From positions 14,067,089-14,131,088 of the forward strand of contig CM038725.1 in assembly GCA_021613375.1 (NCBI GenBank): a stretch of 64,000 nucleotides of DNA, read 5' to 3'. The DNA comes from Megaleporinus macrocephalus. Taxonomy: Eukaryota; Chordata; Actinopteri; Characiformes; Anostomidae. The notes under the pieces were generated by a model, which saw only the letters and a list, made by a program, of their open reading frames with translations, did not search any database and was not told the origin of the DNA. Each line of letters starts with the position of its first letter. Positions within the stretch are counted from its first letter, which is position 1. Made by a program: the position numbers and the translations under genes. This document shows positions 34,601-46,835 of this stretch, in pieces.

Positions 34601-36099
34601 CTATAAACAACATGCTTTCATATTGCATCATACTTCCCACATTTCGCCATGTGTGGCTCAACATTCGTAGACTTTAATTGTGGTTTGTTTTAAAGATTTA
34701 AAGGATTTAAGATGGGTCTTGAATGAACCAGATGAAGAGCAATGTTGGTCAGTTTGATTGAGAGATTATGCCTTTCTGTGTTTCCTTGGATTCCTTACTT
34801 ACCACTATGGTTCATTCTTGGTGGAAAATAACTTTAAGTCCATAATCCGATATTTCCACAGATTCAAGTCTGGCCTCAGTCAGCAAATAAAAGCGTAAAG
34901 AAAATGAAAAAACGCCGCTGCCATCAGGGATGGTTTACTAACCAGGCCAGTGGAACCAGTGCTAGGGACAAGGGACTAAAGACAGTGCATATGCAAAAAA
35001 AACTTATATTTAATGACTAAATAAATGCTCATACTACATGTATGACTATGAAACTCCCCTAACCACCAAAACTATGCAGGAAATAATAGATTTCTATTAT
35101 AATTTTGATTACATTACATTGTTTCCAGCACAGTTTAAAGGTACAATACACAAGGACCCATACGTGTCACAGTGGGGGTGTGCAAGGAGCAGAGGAGGCG
35201 ACGAAGGCAGGACAGACAGAAGGGCAGACACAAAAGCAAGCTTTTAACCAAAACACTTAAAAAAAAGAAAAAGAAAAACAAAACACTAAATACAAACAAA
35301 CTGTAAACAGTTTAAATGCCCTGTATTCTGTCTTCTGTTCTGTTGGCCGCTCTGTGTTGTGCCTCATTGACAAAACAACCATTGACAATAAATTTAAAAT
35401 AGTGAGTTTCTATATATGGACTGTGTAGACTGTAGAGGAACCGGTACAACTCTAACAGTGTAAACATAATCCAGTTTTCTATGATTATGGGCCCTTTAAT
35501 GATATTTTGCAAGTCTATTTTTCATCATTTGTGGGGGTAAAGGGCCTCCATGAGAGCATGATCCCTCCCTGGCCAAACTGGGTTTGTGTACAGTGTCAGG
35601 TTTTGCAACTGTCATTCATGGTGCAGTCAAATTTCATGACTCACATAGTGCACATATGTAGGGAGTAAGGAGCCATTTGGGACACCATACTGTTTCAGCG
35701 TTTGATTTGCCTCTTTACAATTAAACGCAAAGTACAGTAAATCATAAGCCTCTCTACCACTACGTAACATCATACACAGAGCTAACAGTGTGGGTCTGAA
35801 AGTGTGGTACTGTGGCTCTGTTAGATCAAAGAGGATACGTGTAGCCGAGAGCCACCATGTTCAGATATTTCTGGCACATCATGTGGCTGTTGCCCAAGTT
35901 ACTCTAACAGGAAATTCTGAGTACTCTCTTTTGGTGAAGTTGTTGACTATTAAACAAACATTCTCAGATGAGTTGACTGTAAAAAAAAAGGTTTTTCAGC
36001 TAACTAGCCAAGTGTGGATCAGGCAAGGTGACACACCCACTTAAGCAAACAGGAATTGGACCCCCTTTTTCTTGTGCACCGCTTAGGTTTACCTTATAA

Positions 36100-36286
36100 A
36101 TCATCGCTGTCCAGAGAAAAACATGTCAATTATCATATTTCTATATCATTTGAACCTGACAGCTGCTCTGTATACTCTATGTAAATTTAATGATAACTGA
36201 ACCAATAAACATTGCTCCAAAATCACTTAGAAATAAATCAGATTCCATTCACTTACACTACAAGTAAAGTAAGACAGCGACAATAT
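36100..36286. mobile_element. MITE family A copy upstream of mtx3
   Basis: The ends ATCATCGCTGTCCAGAGAAAAACATG and AAGACAGCGACAATATC are the family inverted repeats. The interior has CAATAAACATTGCTCCAAAATCAC. It lies about 750 bp before the mtx3 start. Confidence 0.75.
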
Positions 36287-37032
36287 CCTGTGAAAGGATC
36301 CAGAATCACTTGGAGTGAAATCTCTTTTTATAAACTTACACTGAAAGTTAAAAACATTTTCTGTCCTCTCAGGTGAAGTTACTGTTTTGGAGATATCAGG
36401 GGTGTAGATTTGTTCTTGTTATGGTGGGGACCTATAAGTCCCCTCTTGTTTTTTGCTGCTATTCTTATTCGCTTTTGACACCCATGTGTCACCCTGAGGC
36501 TTGCACAGTGAGTTTCGCATATGACTGGAAAGTTTCTCATGTAACAGCAGGGAAAGGCTCAGCCAATCACACTGGCCATATGTGTTACAGGGAGATAGGA
36601 CTCGAGTAGAGAACAGGATCTAACCCTTTATGCACCTCTAGGTTAATGAGACTTTGATAGATCTTTTTTTTTTTTGAGGGGATTAAATTATTGGTGAAGA
36701 CAATAATCGCTGGATATTGGTGGGGACATGTCACTTCGGTCCATGCTAATTCTACACCCATGGTGTTGATATAATATTTGCCTTGTACTCTGCTTGTATT
36801 TAATACTGTGCATTTAGGAATTGCACTGTTCTGTGAGCTGTGAGATGTTTTTTTGGTGACACTACTAAATAATGGAATATTATTAGTGCACTGTACACTA
36901 AACAAGGCACAGTTCACTTGCACAGGTACACAACAGCGCGAGACGCTGTGCCACAGTGAACGAGCCCCGGTGAGCGAGCCTGCTGTTCTACAGCCGCACA
37001 CTTCAAATCACTGGCGCTTCTGCCAAACAATC

Positions 37033-40000
37033 ATGGAGGCGCCCATGGAGCTGCTTTGCTGGGGAGGAGACTGGGACTTACCGTCCGTGCACACAGAGTC
37101 TCTCATTGTGCTGGTAAATAAAAGCGTCTGAAAATGTTTGTTTTACTGCGCGACGGTGTCCCTGCAGGGTCATTTCTGAGGGCTGTCGGATAACAGAAGT
37201 GCTGGCTAGCTGAATAGCACAGTTAGCTAGCAGGTTTATTAGTAATATAAGTCTGATGTACACAATGAGAGCTTCTGTCTGTCATCGCCTTTTAAATATT
37301 TGGTCATTTTAATAGTATGTAGTGTTTAGTTAACTGACTGTGAGGGTGTTCTTGGTGTCTTATTTCTCTGTTGGAAGTTTTGCCCCGGTTGTTGTATCAG
37401 TAAGATGATTTGTATTGAACAGCTTCTTGTCATCAAGGTCAGCTTATCGTTACCGGGTTACCGTGAAACCGCTCTCTTTCTGAGGTTAGCTGCTTATTGG
37501 AATTGCTCGTTCCACCTTAAATGGTACAGCAGTTATCAGTTCGCCATCATTTTGCTGGAAAAGCTCAACTGCTTGCTTTCTGAAGTTAGCTTCTTATTCG
37601 CCGTTCCACCTTAAATGCTGCAGCAGTTATCAGTCTGCTATTATTTTGCTGGCTAAGCTCATCTGCTTGCTTTCTGAAGTTCATTTCTTATTGGAATTCT
37701 CCGTTCCACCTTAAATGCTGCAGCAGTTAGGCGACAGAGTGTAACTGCTGCACAATTTAAGGTGGAATGGAGAATTCGAATAAGAAGCTAACTACAGACA
37801 CATGTTTCTTCAGGTATACACTCAACACCGGCTCCAATCATTACCTGTCTAAGAATCTGGTGGGTACAAACGTTCACTAATGTTCACAAATGTTAGCTCC
37901 CTGAGTTTCGTCCTCAAGCTTGTAGGTTTAGAATTTAGATGCTGTGCTATATATACAGTAGTCGTTCATATCAAACTAGCAGCTCCTTCTATTTGTATAT
38001 AGTGGCACGTGAGCTTCATTAAAGAGCCCATATCCTACAGAGGTCCTTTAGTATTATTGTTGACACCAAAAAGCCATAATTATTATATTACACATGATTT
38101 ACTTTTCTGCAAACATGTTATATGAAGTTGTGACAATGTTATCTGACAACATTGTGAAGAAAGTAGACAAAGCTGTGACCACTTTGTGTGTGTGCTGGGT
38201 TCTGTGTGTTCTTTAACACAGCAGAGAAGCAGCTTATGTATTTTCCGTGTAGTGGGAATGTCTACGAACAAGAACCTGATCAGAGTCATATTTACTAAAG
38301 TACCATTTAGTATATCATTGCTTCAAAAAAACCCTGAAAATGGCAACTTTTCTTTCAATGTCTTTACTTTGAATGTAAATCAATGGAACCAGATTTTTTC
38401 CCAAGCTATTTTGGAACATTTCTATTTGTCTATTCATTATTTATCGGTTGGCATAAAAGGTAAACAGCAGCTGTGGTGTTAAGATGATGTAGAAAAATAA
38501 CAAATATTGACAAAAATGGTTTGGATCAGAGTCTTCTGGAACTCTTCTGGTGTTTGAGCGGAGGCTATGAAACAGTCTAAAGTGCACATCCCTTATTTGC
38601 AGACAAGCCCATAGTGGCATCATTTATCACAATATTGATAAAACATAATTATATTGCACACCTTATAATAAATAGACTAAGCTTAAAATAATATATAATT
38701 TTTATTCCATAAACAGTATTATGAAGGTTCTTGTGTCTGCACAGTCAGTGTATGTAATGCCCAGCAGTGAAACTGAGCTTATTTTTCTTGTGTTAACATC
38801 CTGATAGTGTTAATCTACATGCTGTCAAGCCACGTGTGGACGCCGAGTTGGAAACATTGGAACAATTAAGTCATTTGTAATGTGCTCCACTGATGGGACT
38901 GGTTAATGTACATTATGAAAATGTAACAATGTTTACATACTATTTATGTAGTTTTTCATGATATGGGCCCTTTAATGTTGGCTAATGGGTGTGTTTGGGT
39001 ACCGTTATTAACCTTTTGTGCACTGTGTTGTGTGCCTCTGTAACGTAAATGCTTCTCTGCAGGCGTATGCAAAATTTGCGGGTGCCACACTTACAGTGAA
39101 GCCAGTGGACTGGACGTGGAGGACTATTACAGGTGGGAGTGGATAATTCACTGTAGATAATTCAGTTATGCAAGGTTAATTCAGCATATCAGCAGTTCTG
39201 TGTTACTGGAACAGTCGTATTAAATAATTTGTGTATATAGCTATAAACGTACATGACCTCACATTAATGCCTTTATGGTTTACATGGATGGTTGCCAGTC
39301 GTTACTGCAGACCTTTAGCCACATAGAGGTATATTGACTATGTTAGAGCTCTTCAGCTGTGTTGCACACATATGAGTGTTTGAAATGCCTGTCTCTCCTC
39401 CACTTCCACAGCCTCTATTCCACAGCTTCATTATGAGGGATCTTCAGTGACAGAGCCTACACAGATTCTCAACGTCCTCAGAAAGCATGTATGTATCTGC
39501 TGAGTGATTCAGATATTGAGATGCTATTTGGCCTACAAGGTTTCTTTGCTGATGAAGAAATTATATGTTATATGAAATTATATATTATATTCAGCTGGTT
39601 TGGTAGCTTCCATGCTAATAATATGAGGCCTTAGAGACATTCTAGTGATGTACGTAGATGTAACTTTTCTAAAGAAAATGATTTACGTCCCATCTATAAT
39701 TTCTATCTCAGAGGTCTACAAATGTAAAATAGTGTCATGGTTTTGATTTGTTTAAGGTTTTTGTGTTGTATGGTGGATTTTATTGTGTAGCATTCACAAA
39801 ATTGCCTCTCAGACGATACAGAGAAAAGAGTTAACAATAGTAAAGCATAAAAAACAAAACAGGAATTTGGGAGAATGCAAAAAGAGGGAAGAATATAATG
39901 TGGGAAGAAAGAATAACTCAAATAAAATGCAGTAAATTAACTAAAAATAAAAGACAGCAAAGTATGATTACAGGAAGGTTGAAAGTGTTTAATCAACACG

Positions 40001-43000
40001 TTTTACAAGTGCTGAGAGTGTCAGCAGGAAATTTCAGCAAGTGCTGCCAGTAGATACTGAAGAAATTGAACAATAAACTATCCATCCGTCCATCTATCTA
40101 TCCATTTTCTTCCACTTTATCCCGCTAGTCGGATCACACGGGTGCTGAAGCCAATCCCAGGGTCATCGGGCGAAAGGCCGGGTACAACATGCACAGGTCG
40201 CCAGTCCATCGCATGACCAACACACATTCACGCACACACTCACACCTACGGGCAGTTTAGAGTGAGCAATCAACCTAACATGCATGTGTTTGGACTGTGG
40301 GGGGGAAACCGGAGTACCCGGAGGAAACCCACTCAAGCACAGGGAGAACATACACACTCCACACAGAATGGCCCGAATCAGGAATCCAACCTGGATCGTC
40401 TTGCTGGGATGCGACAGTGCTAACCACTACACTATGGTTAAAGAATGTTATGATGGTATTAAACTATGGAAGCCAGTAAATTGCTGAAAAATGAGTTTTT
40501 CAATTAAAAATAAAAACTCTGCTTCATATCGTGAAACAGTCGAGGGCAATACATTTCAGTCTGGTTAAGTCCCAGCAACAAAACAGCAAACTAAAACTCC
40601 CCAGACTTCCTGAACGAAAAAGCTCAATAATAAAAACATTGATCTGACCCAGCTTCTTGGCTCGACCACAGCTTTCAAGTGTTCCACGTGCAGAGAGGAG
40701 AGACTAGAAAGAACAGAAGCTTGTGTTGGCGATGAGGGTTCAAACAAGCTTTTCTCCAGCCTGTGTTCTCCAAGAGAAGACACTTCCTTTTCCTTTGCCA
40801 GCTGAGACCCATATTCCATTTAAGAATCCCGTTTCCTGTTTGAACTTAATAGTGAAAAAAGGTGCCGTCACCACTTCTCAGTAAAATTAGTCACATAGTT
40901 GGAATAGGACGTTGAATAGTGGCACATCTTTGCCGGCGCTGTCTAATTATAGCTTGTGTATGTGCGTGTGTACACCACAGGTCCTCATGTGTGACAGTGT
41001 CACAAGTCAAGGTCGGAATATGCTTAGGATCCACAGCCTGGTTTGTTTATACTTTTGTTTGTATATATTTTGTTATGCATCGTCAAGAAGGAGCTGTTTT
41101 GGCATGTAAGGAGCAAGAAGTAAGAAACCTTAAATGTCAGATGTACTTGTCGTGAGCTCACTGTCACTTTCTCCATTCTCCACACAGAGATTCAATGCCG
41201 ACTACGAGCTCTCCGCCAAGCAAGGGGCCGACACCATGGCCTACATTGCTCTGCTGGAGGAGAAACTGCGACCTGCTTTGGTTAGTGCATCCGCATCTTG
41301 TGCTCAGAGACCTGCTTGTCACTCTTGTCTGTGATCTGTAGACCTTAAAGGGTTTGTGTTTCCAGCTGCACACGTTCTGGGTGGACGCAGAGAACTACGC
41401 CAACCTGACGAGGCCGTGGTTTGCTTCACACTCTCCGTTCCCTCTAAACTTCTTTGTTCCAGCCCGACAGGCCAGCCTGGCCCTTTCCAGGATCCTCCTG
41501 ACCAAAGCAGAGGCGCCTCTACACTCCATTACAGAAGTGGAAGGAAAGGTACTCACACCATCATTTTAATTTTTTCTTTGAAGCAACAGAAATGTTCGTC
41601 TGACGTAATAAAGGTGGCAAATATATAAAGTCAAACACAGTATAGCATTGCTGTCTAAAGAAAAACATGTATTTCCATATTTGTCAATATTATTTCATTT
41701 ATTATTTATACACTTGACTAAAAAAAGTCTGGATGAATGGACTAATACAAATACTCCAAAATATCTCTGGTTCCATTGACATGCATTGAAAATAAGGAAA
41801 GCTACACGTTTTTCTTTGGACAGCACATATATATTAAATCTTCATATTGGTTTGATTATGTTAAGGATACTGTGGTCAATGCTCAAAAATAAATGGGCTG
41901 TGTACAGTCTTATGTAAATACCCCTGGTACTAGTGCAAATAAGTTTAAGGTCCCATAAAACACATTTATTCAGTTTTTTAAATTGTTTACTGATGTCTAC
42001 ATAGAAAGGCTTGTGACTTTATTTTGGGGTACAAAAGCTCAGATGTGGTTCTACAGGCCCATTTAAACCCTATGATTTGATTCTAGACTGAAATGAGCAG
42101 TTTTGCTTTATATTGTGAGCTCATGAATATTTGAAGAGCTCTGCTCTGATTGGCTGGTTCAGAAGCAACATGTAAAATGAACCTTGAATATTTGAAGAGC
42201 TCTGCTCTGATTGGCTGGTTCAGAAGCAACATGTAAAATGAACCTTGATATCAACACACAGTAAATGGAAGTTGATACTCACTATGAAACTTTCAGTTTA
42301 AGATGATCTGGTTCATGGTAAGATTGCTGTTGAGGTTTTGGTTGCTAGTAAATGTGGAATTTGTGCATCTGTTCCTCTCTTCACTTCATAAAGTCTCTAT
42401 ACAGTCCAGGGTTTGAGAAACTGGAGCAAACTTAAAACCTACTAGAAGTGTGGCAGCTGATGTTTACTTCTTGTTTGCCAGGTTGGTTAGAAAATGTTCC
42501 ATTCCACCTTAAGTGGTGCCACATCCCAGCCTGGCCCATAGAGAGCTCTAACCTTAACCCCATTGAACACCTTTGGGGTGAGCTAGCATGAAGATTGTGA
42601 GCGAGGCCCTCTCATCCAGTATCAATGTCTGAGGCTCTTCTGATGGAAGAGACAAGAATTCCCACAGAGACACTCGAAAATCTTGTAAAAAAGCCTTTCC
42701 AGAAGAATAGAAGCTGTTATATCTGCAATAGGGAGGTGGGGGCAACTCCATATTAATGCCTATGGATTTAGAACGGGATGGCGTAAAAGCTTCTGTAGTT
42801 GTCCTAAAACTTTTGTCCATATAGTGTATATGAGCTGCCACTGTCTGCTGATGCTTTGCAAGTCTATCCCATACGCAATGCAAGGATGTTGTGAGTTTAT
42901 TTCATTTAATATGTGACGCTGGATTTGATCCGCAGCACTGTGCTGCAGCGGCAGGCTGATTTAAACAGTCTCCGGGGCCGTCTGAGCGCTGTCTGCGGTT

Positions 43001-46000
43001 TCAGAGAAGCAGATGGAAAAGAGTTTATCACCTAGAGGACACGAGCAGCTGAGCTCAGCGCGGCGAAAGTGAGCTTTAATAATAGACCAAAAACCTGCCA
43101 ACGTTTCCTAAAGGGTCATTCAATAATGTGGCCAAAGGGCATGAGTCCAGGAATCAGTTTATTTTAGCAGTTAATTGTCTTTGATTGTCGGTAATTCAGT
43201 GCTGGAATTGTTTGTACAGATCTACAATGAAGCCAAAGAGTGTCTGAATCTGCTCTCGCACAGACTGGGGACCTCACACTTCTTCTTTGGAAACACGTGA
43301 GTTCAGCTGCGATTAGTCATCCTCGTCCGTCAGCAGCGCCGCATTAGAACTGTGAATATTCTCATTATGTCAGTCAAAGCGATGATGGAGATACAGAACT
43401 GGGATTTCAGTAATCTGAGCAAGATGACTTCAGAGCTGCTTTATGGGAATATGATTTTTACAGGTGGCAGTAATTTGTGTTTTTCTGATTTTGATACTGA
43501 AGATACTGTATTAGCTACGCTTCCCCTAATGGATCCTAAGCTTCACACAGCCATAAAGTGCCATGTTAAATTGAAAAACTTGGATATCTAAAGATGAAGA
43601 TCTTAAAAAATGTCATATGTCAGTTGCTTAAACTAGTATAGTCTCCATTGTGTTTGTATTAGATAGTTCTGTTATAATGTGACCTAGTTTTTCTTTCCAT
43701 TTTGCTTTATATTAAATTACAAAGCAATTCTGTGATATCTTAGCATTGATTTTGTGCATATTCCCAGTTTCCCCCCCCCAAAAAAAATCTCATCTGTCTT
43801 AGAAATTCTCATCATTTCCCTCCAAACTTGGTAGTATAAGCTTTCTACATGATTTTTCCTCATTATTTTAAACCCGGGCTAATATTTGGCCACACAACCA
43901 CCTCACTTTCATGGACAGGAAATTTCAGAAATCTATTTTTAATGTAATATACATGGTTAAAAAAAGGATTATCTGTCAGCGTACTGTATCTATCTATCAA
44001 TCAATCAATAAAATTTTATTTATATATCACCTTTCGAACAAATAAGATGGAATTCAAGGTACCTTACAGGTGATTGCCGAAAATATAAAATAAAAAGAAA
44101 GAATACAAATAATAATAAAATTAATCATTTAATATAAAAATAAAAGATGAATAATTAAGATGATAAAGGTTAATTAATAAAACAAGAGCAAACTATTTTT
44201 AAAATGCTTTAAAGATGAGGGGGGGAAATAAAATTATTATAAATAAATAAAATAAAATAGTAGGCAAAATAAAACAAATTAAATATTACAGATAATAAAA
44301 AAAGATAAAATACAAAGTATAAATATTAAGACTAAGAAAAAGTTTATCAAAAAAACTACATAAAAGCCAAATAGGTTTATAGTTTACACTTAAAGATTTC
44401 AAATGCTCACACTTTTTTTCCTTCCTAAGAAAATGGTTAAGGCTGTTGTCAATGAACATAAATGGACTGTGAATTAATATTAATGGTTTTTACTGGAACA
44501 GGAATCACAGTGGCACTTAATGACCTGACTTGTTACACCTATGTTTTCTGTATGTAGGCCTACAAGTCTGGATGCCTTTGTTTTCGGCTACCTAGCTCCT
44601 CTCCATAAAGCCAGTCTGCCCAGCGGTCAGCTTCAGCTGCACCTGAAACAGCTCCATAACCTCTGCCAGTTCTGCAGTGCCATCCTCAAGAACTACTTTG
44701 ATGAAACTGGCTCTGGTAAGATGGCCGACTCCATCATATTCCTGTGCATCACTTATTCTTCCGTCTTGACCGTTTGTTTTTGATTCCTTTCATTTTTCTC
44801 CTAAATACACTCTAACACTCTCATCTGCTCGCCATAAATCATGAGCCATTCAGTTTCCTTTAACTCTGAAAGTGTTCTCCACGGCAGATTCTAAAAGCAC
44901 ACAGTCGTCTAATCAAAGCTTTGTCTTGGACTGTGGGGTTATTTTGATGAACTTGCTCTGTCTCTGTGTTGGAATCCTCTCTACTAACATTTCTCCCGAA
45001 TGACGGAGGCCTTCTGTCGCTCTTTGGCATCTTTTGGCCTGCTTTCCTTTTCTGACTCTGTCTTCATCCTCTTGCTAGGCTCCTGTCCCACCAGCCAGGA
45101 TGCAGTCGATGCAAACCTTCAGAAACTGACGCAGCTTGTTAACAAAGAGTCCAACCTTATTGAAAAGGTCCTGCCCAAATTTGCTCATTCTTTTCCTTGT
45201 GACCATTTATAACATAGTCCAGTCATCACTTTGTAACTATGTTCAACTATGAATCTATATTTACACATTTCCCCCAAATGTAGTCGGTGGGCCAAGACAT
45301 GTTTGGTGCAAAGGATTACAATTTCTTATGTCACATTCGAAAGCGGTCACAGATAGGTGTTGACCCTGTTCAACACATCTGGCCCAAGCATTTGTTTAAA
45401 GTTAGAGTCCTGCTTTTTAAGTCCTCGAGTTACACTGGAATTCAATAGTCACCCAAATATTTCCTGAAATTACAAAGCCCAACACCTTTCCACCTCATCT
45501 AGCTCTTACTAAGGTCGCTCAGACTTGCTGATGTGGTTTAGAAATGGAGGTAAAATGCAAGAAACGTATGTTTTGACATGCTTCTGAAATGGAAGAGTGC
45601 AGCATCTTTGAGATTACTTCATAATTAGGGCTGAGTATCGCCACTGATTTCCCGGATCGATTCGATCCCGATTCACAAGGTCCCTATTAAATTCGATTTC
45701 CGATTAGATTCGATTCATTTAGGGATATTTCAGTTACAATAATAGGTTTTGTTTGAATAGGAATGCTAATTTTTAAGGTCGATCTCGGGTTTATATGAAT
45801 CGATATCGGATTATTCAAATGAAGATCGATTTGAATCGAAAAATCAATTTTTTTAAACACACCCCTATTCATAATGTACGATGATTTAGACTTGAGTATT
45901 GCAGAGGGTGAATCTGAAATACTTGCTTCTATTGCTTGTTAGCCACATGAGCCTCTTTTACTCCAGGGTGAAATGAAAACCTAATTTCAGACACCAAACA

Positions 46001-46248
46001 CGTCCTGCTCACCTGACTAGATTTAAGGTGAACATCTTTGTTTTAATGTAAATGAGCTCCTCACCCACGTCCCTGTGTATGTTCCTGTGTATGCCGGTCT
46101 CTGTGGCGTTTGCTGACTGCTGCATGTGTTTTTCTGACAGATGGACGATAACCTCCGCAGTAGTCCCCAACACAGACCCAGCAGACCCCATAGATCTGAA
46201 CCCAAACCTTCATCTGTGGTCACTGAGAGAAACTCCACCCCCGCCTGA
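37033..46248 (+). CDS. mtx3: Metaxin-3, complete coding sequence, 9 exons
   Basis: Metaxins are GST-fold proteins of the outer mitochondrial membrane that act in protein import and in SAM/MICOS-linked beta-barrel assembly (relatives of yeast Tom37/Sam35). Coding exons: 37033-37113, 39063-39132, 39412-39488, 41188-41280, 41366-41548, 43220-43296, 44558-44715, 45079-45167, 46141-46248. They join to 936 nt, 311 residues plus TGA, close to human MTX3. Motifs: [20 protein letters not shown] at the start, [56 protein letters not shown], and [20 protein letters not shown] near the end. The start has A at -3 and G at +4. The last exon encodes a polar Pro/Ser/Arg tail without a membrane segment. MTX1 is the alternative, but its longer, membrane-anchored C terminus does not fit and the neighbours fit MTX3. 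The gene diverges from thbs4. Confidence 0.95.
37483..37792. repeat. Foldback family array: three tandem units plus an inverted one
   Basis: Units beginning CTTTCTGA(A/G)GTTAGCT recur at about 37476, 37576 and 37670 (spacing 100 and 94 bp). Each contains GTTCCACCTTAAATG and GCAGCAGTTA. An inverted arm at 37742-37792 reads TAACTGCTGCACAATTTAAG through GAATAAGAAGCTAAC. It can form a long hairpin with the third unit. Confidence 0.8.
38311..38520 (+). mobile_element. MITE family A copy, diverged
   Basis: Contains the family phrases GTAAATCAATGGAACCAGAT and CTATTTTGGAACATTTCTATT. The left end is ATATCATTGCTTC; the right terminus is eroded. Confidence 0.65.
39489..41187. other. mtx3 intron 3 with LINE-type tail
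   Basis: 1.7 kb without exons. The main content is the LINE-type tail at 40081-40435. The rest is unremarkable AT-rich intron sequence. Confidence 0.5.
40081..40435 (+). repeat. Common fish LINE-derived 3' tail
   Basis: Begins with (TCCA/TCTA)n (TCCATCCGTCCATCTATCTA) and continues with GGTCGCCAGTCCATCGCATG, CACACCTACGGGCAGTTTAG, AACCTAACATGCATGTGTTT and GGAGTACCCGGAGGAAACCC. It ends near GCGACAGTGCTAACCACTAC. This pattern is among the most abundant interspersed repeats of teleosts and is derived from a non-LTR element 3' region. No reverse transcriptase is present. Confidence 0.75.
41641..41834 (-). mobile_element. MITE family A copy in mtx3 intron 5
   Basis: The ends AGCATTGCTGTCTAAAGAAAAACATG and CACGTTTTTCTTTGGACAGC are family inverted repeats. 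The interior has TGGTTCCATTGACATGCATT. Confidence 0.75.
42124..42245. repeat. Exact 61-bp tandem duplication
   Basis: Two adjacent copies of a 61-bp unit (42124-42184 and 42185-42245) are identical base for base. The unit contains TTTGAAGAGCTCTGCTCTGA followed by TTGGCTGGTTC. A related inverted stretch, CAGAGCAGAGCTCTTCAAAT, is found at about 60190-60209. Lies in mtx3 intron 5. Confidence 0.95.
42555..42830. mobile_element. Tc1-like transposon 3' fragment
   Basis: Contains TTGAACACCTTTGGGGTGAG (the transposase region coding IEHLWGE), GAAGCTGTTATATCTGCAAT and the terminal CCTAAAACTTTTGTCCATATAG. The 5' part is absent. Same broad family as 27527-28580 but a different subfamily. Confidence 0.75.
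42900..43219. other. GC-richer end of mtx3 intron 5, no repeat recognised
   Basis: The last 300 bp before exon 6 lack any repeat seen elsewhere in the window and are richer in G+C than the flanking intron. No open frame joins to mtx3. It may simply be unique intron, or hold a regulatory element. Confidence 0.3.
43297..44557. other. mtx3 intron 6 with AT-rich LINE-type tail
   Basis: 1.26 kb. From about 43991 there is (CTAT)n/(CAAT)n leading into AAAATTTTATTTATATATCA and GGTACCTTACAGGTGATTG, then 300 bp of AT-rich low-complexity DNA. This resembles the 3' end of fish LINE elements, inserted in this intron. Confidence 0.5.
45626..45867. mobile_element. hAT-type MITE with perfect 8-bp target duplication
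   Basis: Starts TAGGGCTGAG and ends CACCCCTA. It is flanked by TTCATAAT on both sides (45618-45625 and 45868-45875). The 242-bp interior is made of GATTCGAT/ATCGATTT-like inverted pieces. 8-bp duplications and TAGGG..CCCTA ends point to the hAT superfamily. It lies in mtx3 intron 8. Confidence 0.85.
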
Positions 46249-46835
46249 CACCCCCACCACACCCCCCTGAATCACAACACTGGTATCTTCCCTTGCTTAT
46301 TTATTTATGGTCATATCTGAATGGCACTTGAAGCAGTCTCTTCAAATGGACACCACTACAGCAACAGCAGCAGCAGCTCTACACTCATGCAGCTATAATG
46401 TATTTATAATTGTTGGTTCAGTATATGGTTTTCGAAACACAGGAATAGTGGTCTGGTTTCCTACGGTGTCTTGAAAGGGACAAAAAAAAAAGAAGGCACC
46501 AAATGTCTCATAAAGGGCTGATGAACAGGTGTATAAGATAATTCACTGTAGTTGTCGTGTAACACTTAAGCTGCGAAAGAAATATTAAATACAGTCCGTG
46601 TAGACAACAGCATAGATAAAGGACGTGTTTTAAGAGATCTGAGAATATTTGATCTGAGGCCATTTTTAGAAGCTTCCCGTCAGCATGCTCAGTTTTGGTC
46701 ATTGGAGCTGTACCTGTATTTATCTTCTGCTGTCTGCAATACTGTATCTATACGTTGTACTCACTGCAGCAATTATAGTTTTTTTCACTAACAGAATGAA
46801 AGTTTGTACGCTTTTTGTCTTGCAGCTAACATCCC

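Larger units (their letters stand above)
30191..37032. other. Intergenic spacer between divergent thbs4 and mtx3
   Basis: About 6.8 kb with no supported exon. Contents: a Tc1-like fragment (31519-31622); a possible MITE beginning GTGCGTCTGAAATCGCC at about 31623; A-rich repeats sharing AGCTTTTAACCAAA-type phrases (about 32290-32700 and 35160-35310); and a MITE family A copy (36100-36286). The last 150 bp before 37033 are richer in CG and would hold the mtx3 promoter. Confidence 0.5.
37114..39062. other. mtx3 intron 1 with foldback array and MITE
   Basis: Contains a tandem/foldback repeat (37483-37792) and a MITE family A copy (38311-38520). The remaining DNA shows no coding signal or clear regulatory motif. 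Confidence 0.5.

Noticed and set aside
41354..41628. Extra open frames overlapping mtx3 exon 5
   Set aside because: Only the frame giving [18 protein letters not shown] matches metaxin and joins neighbouring exons; the others are shadows.
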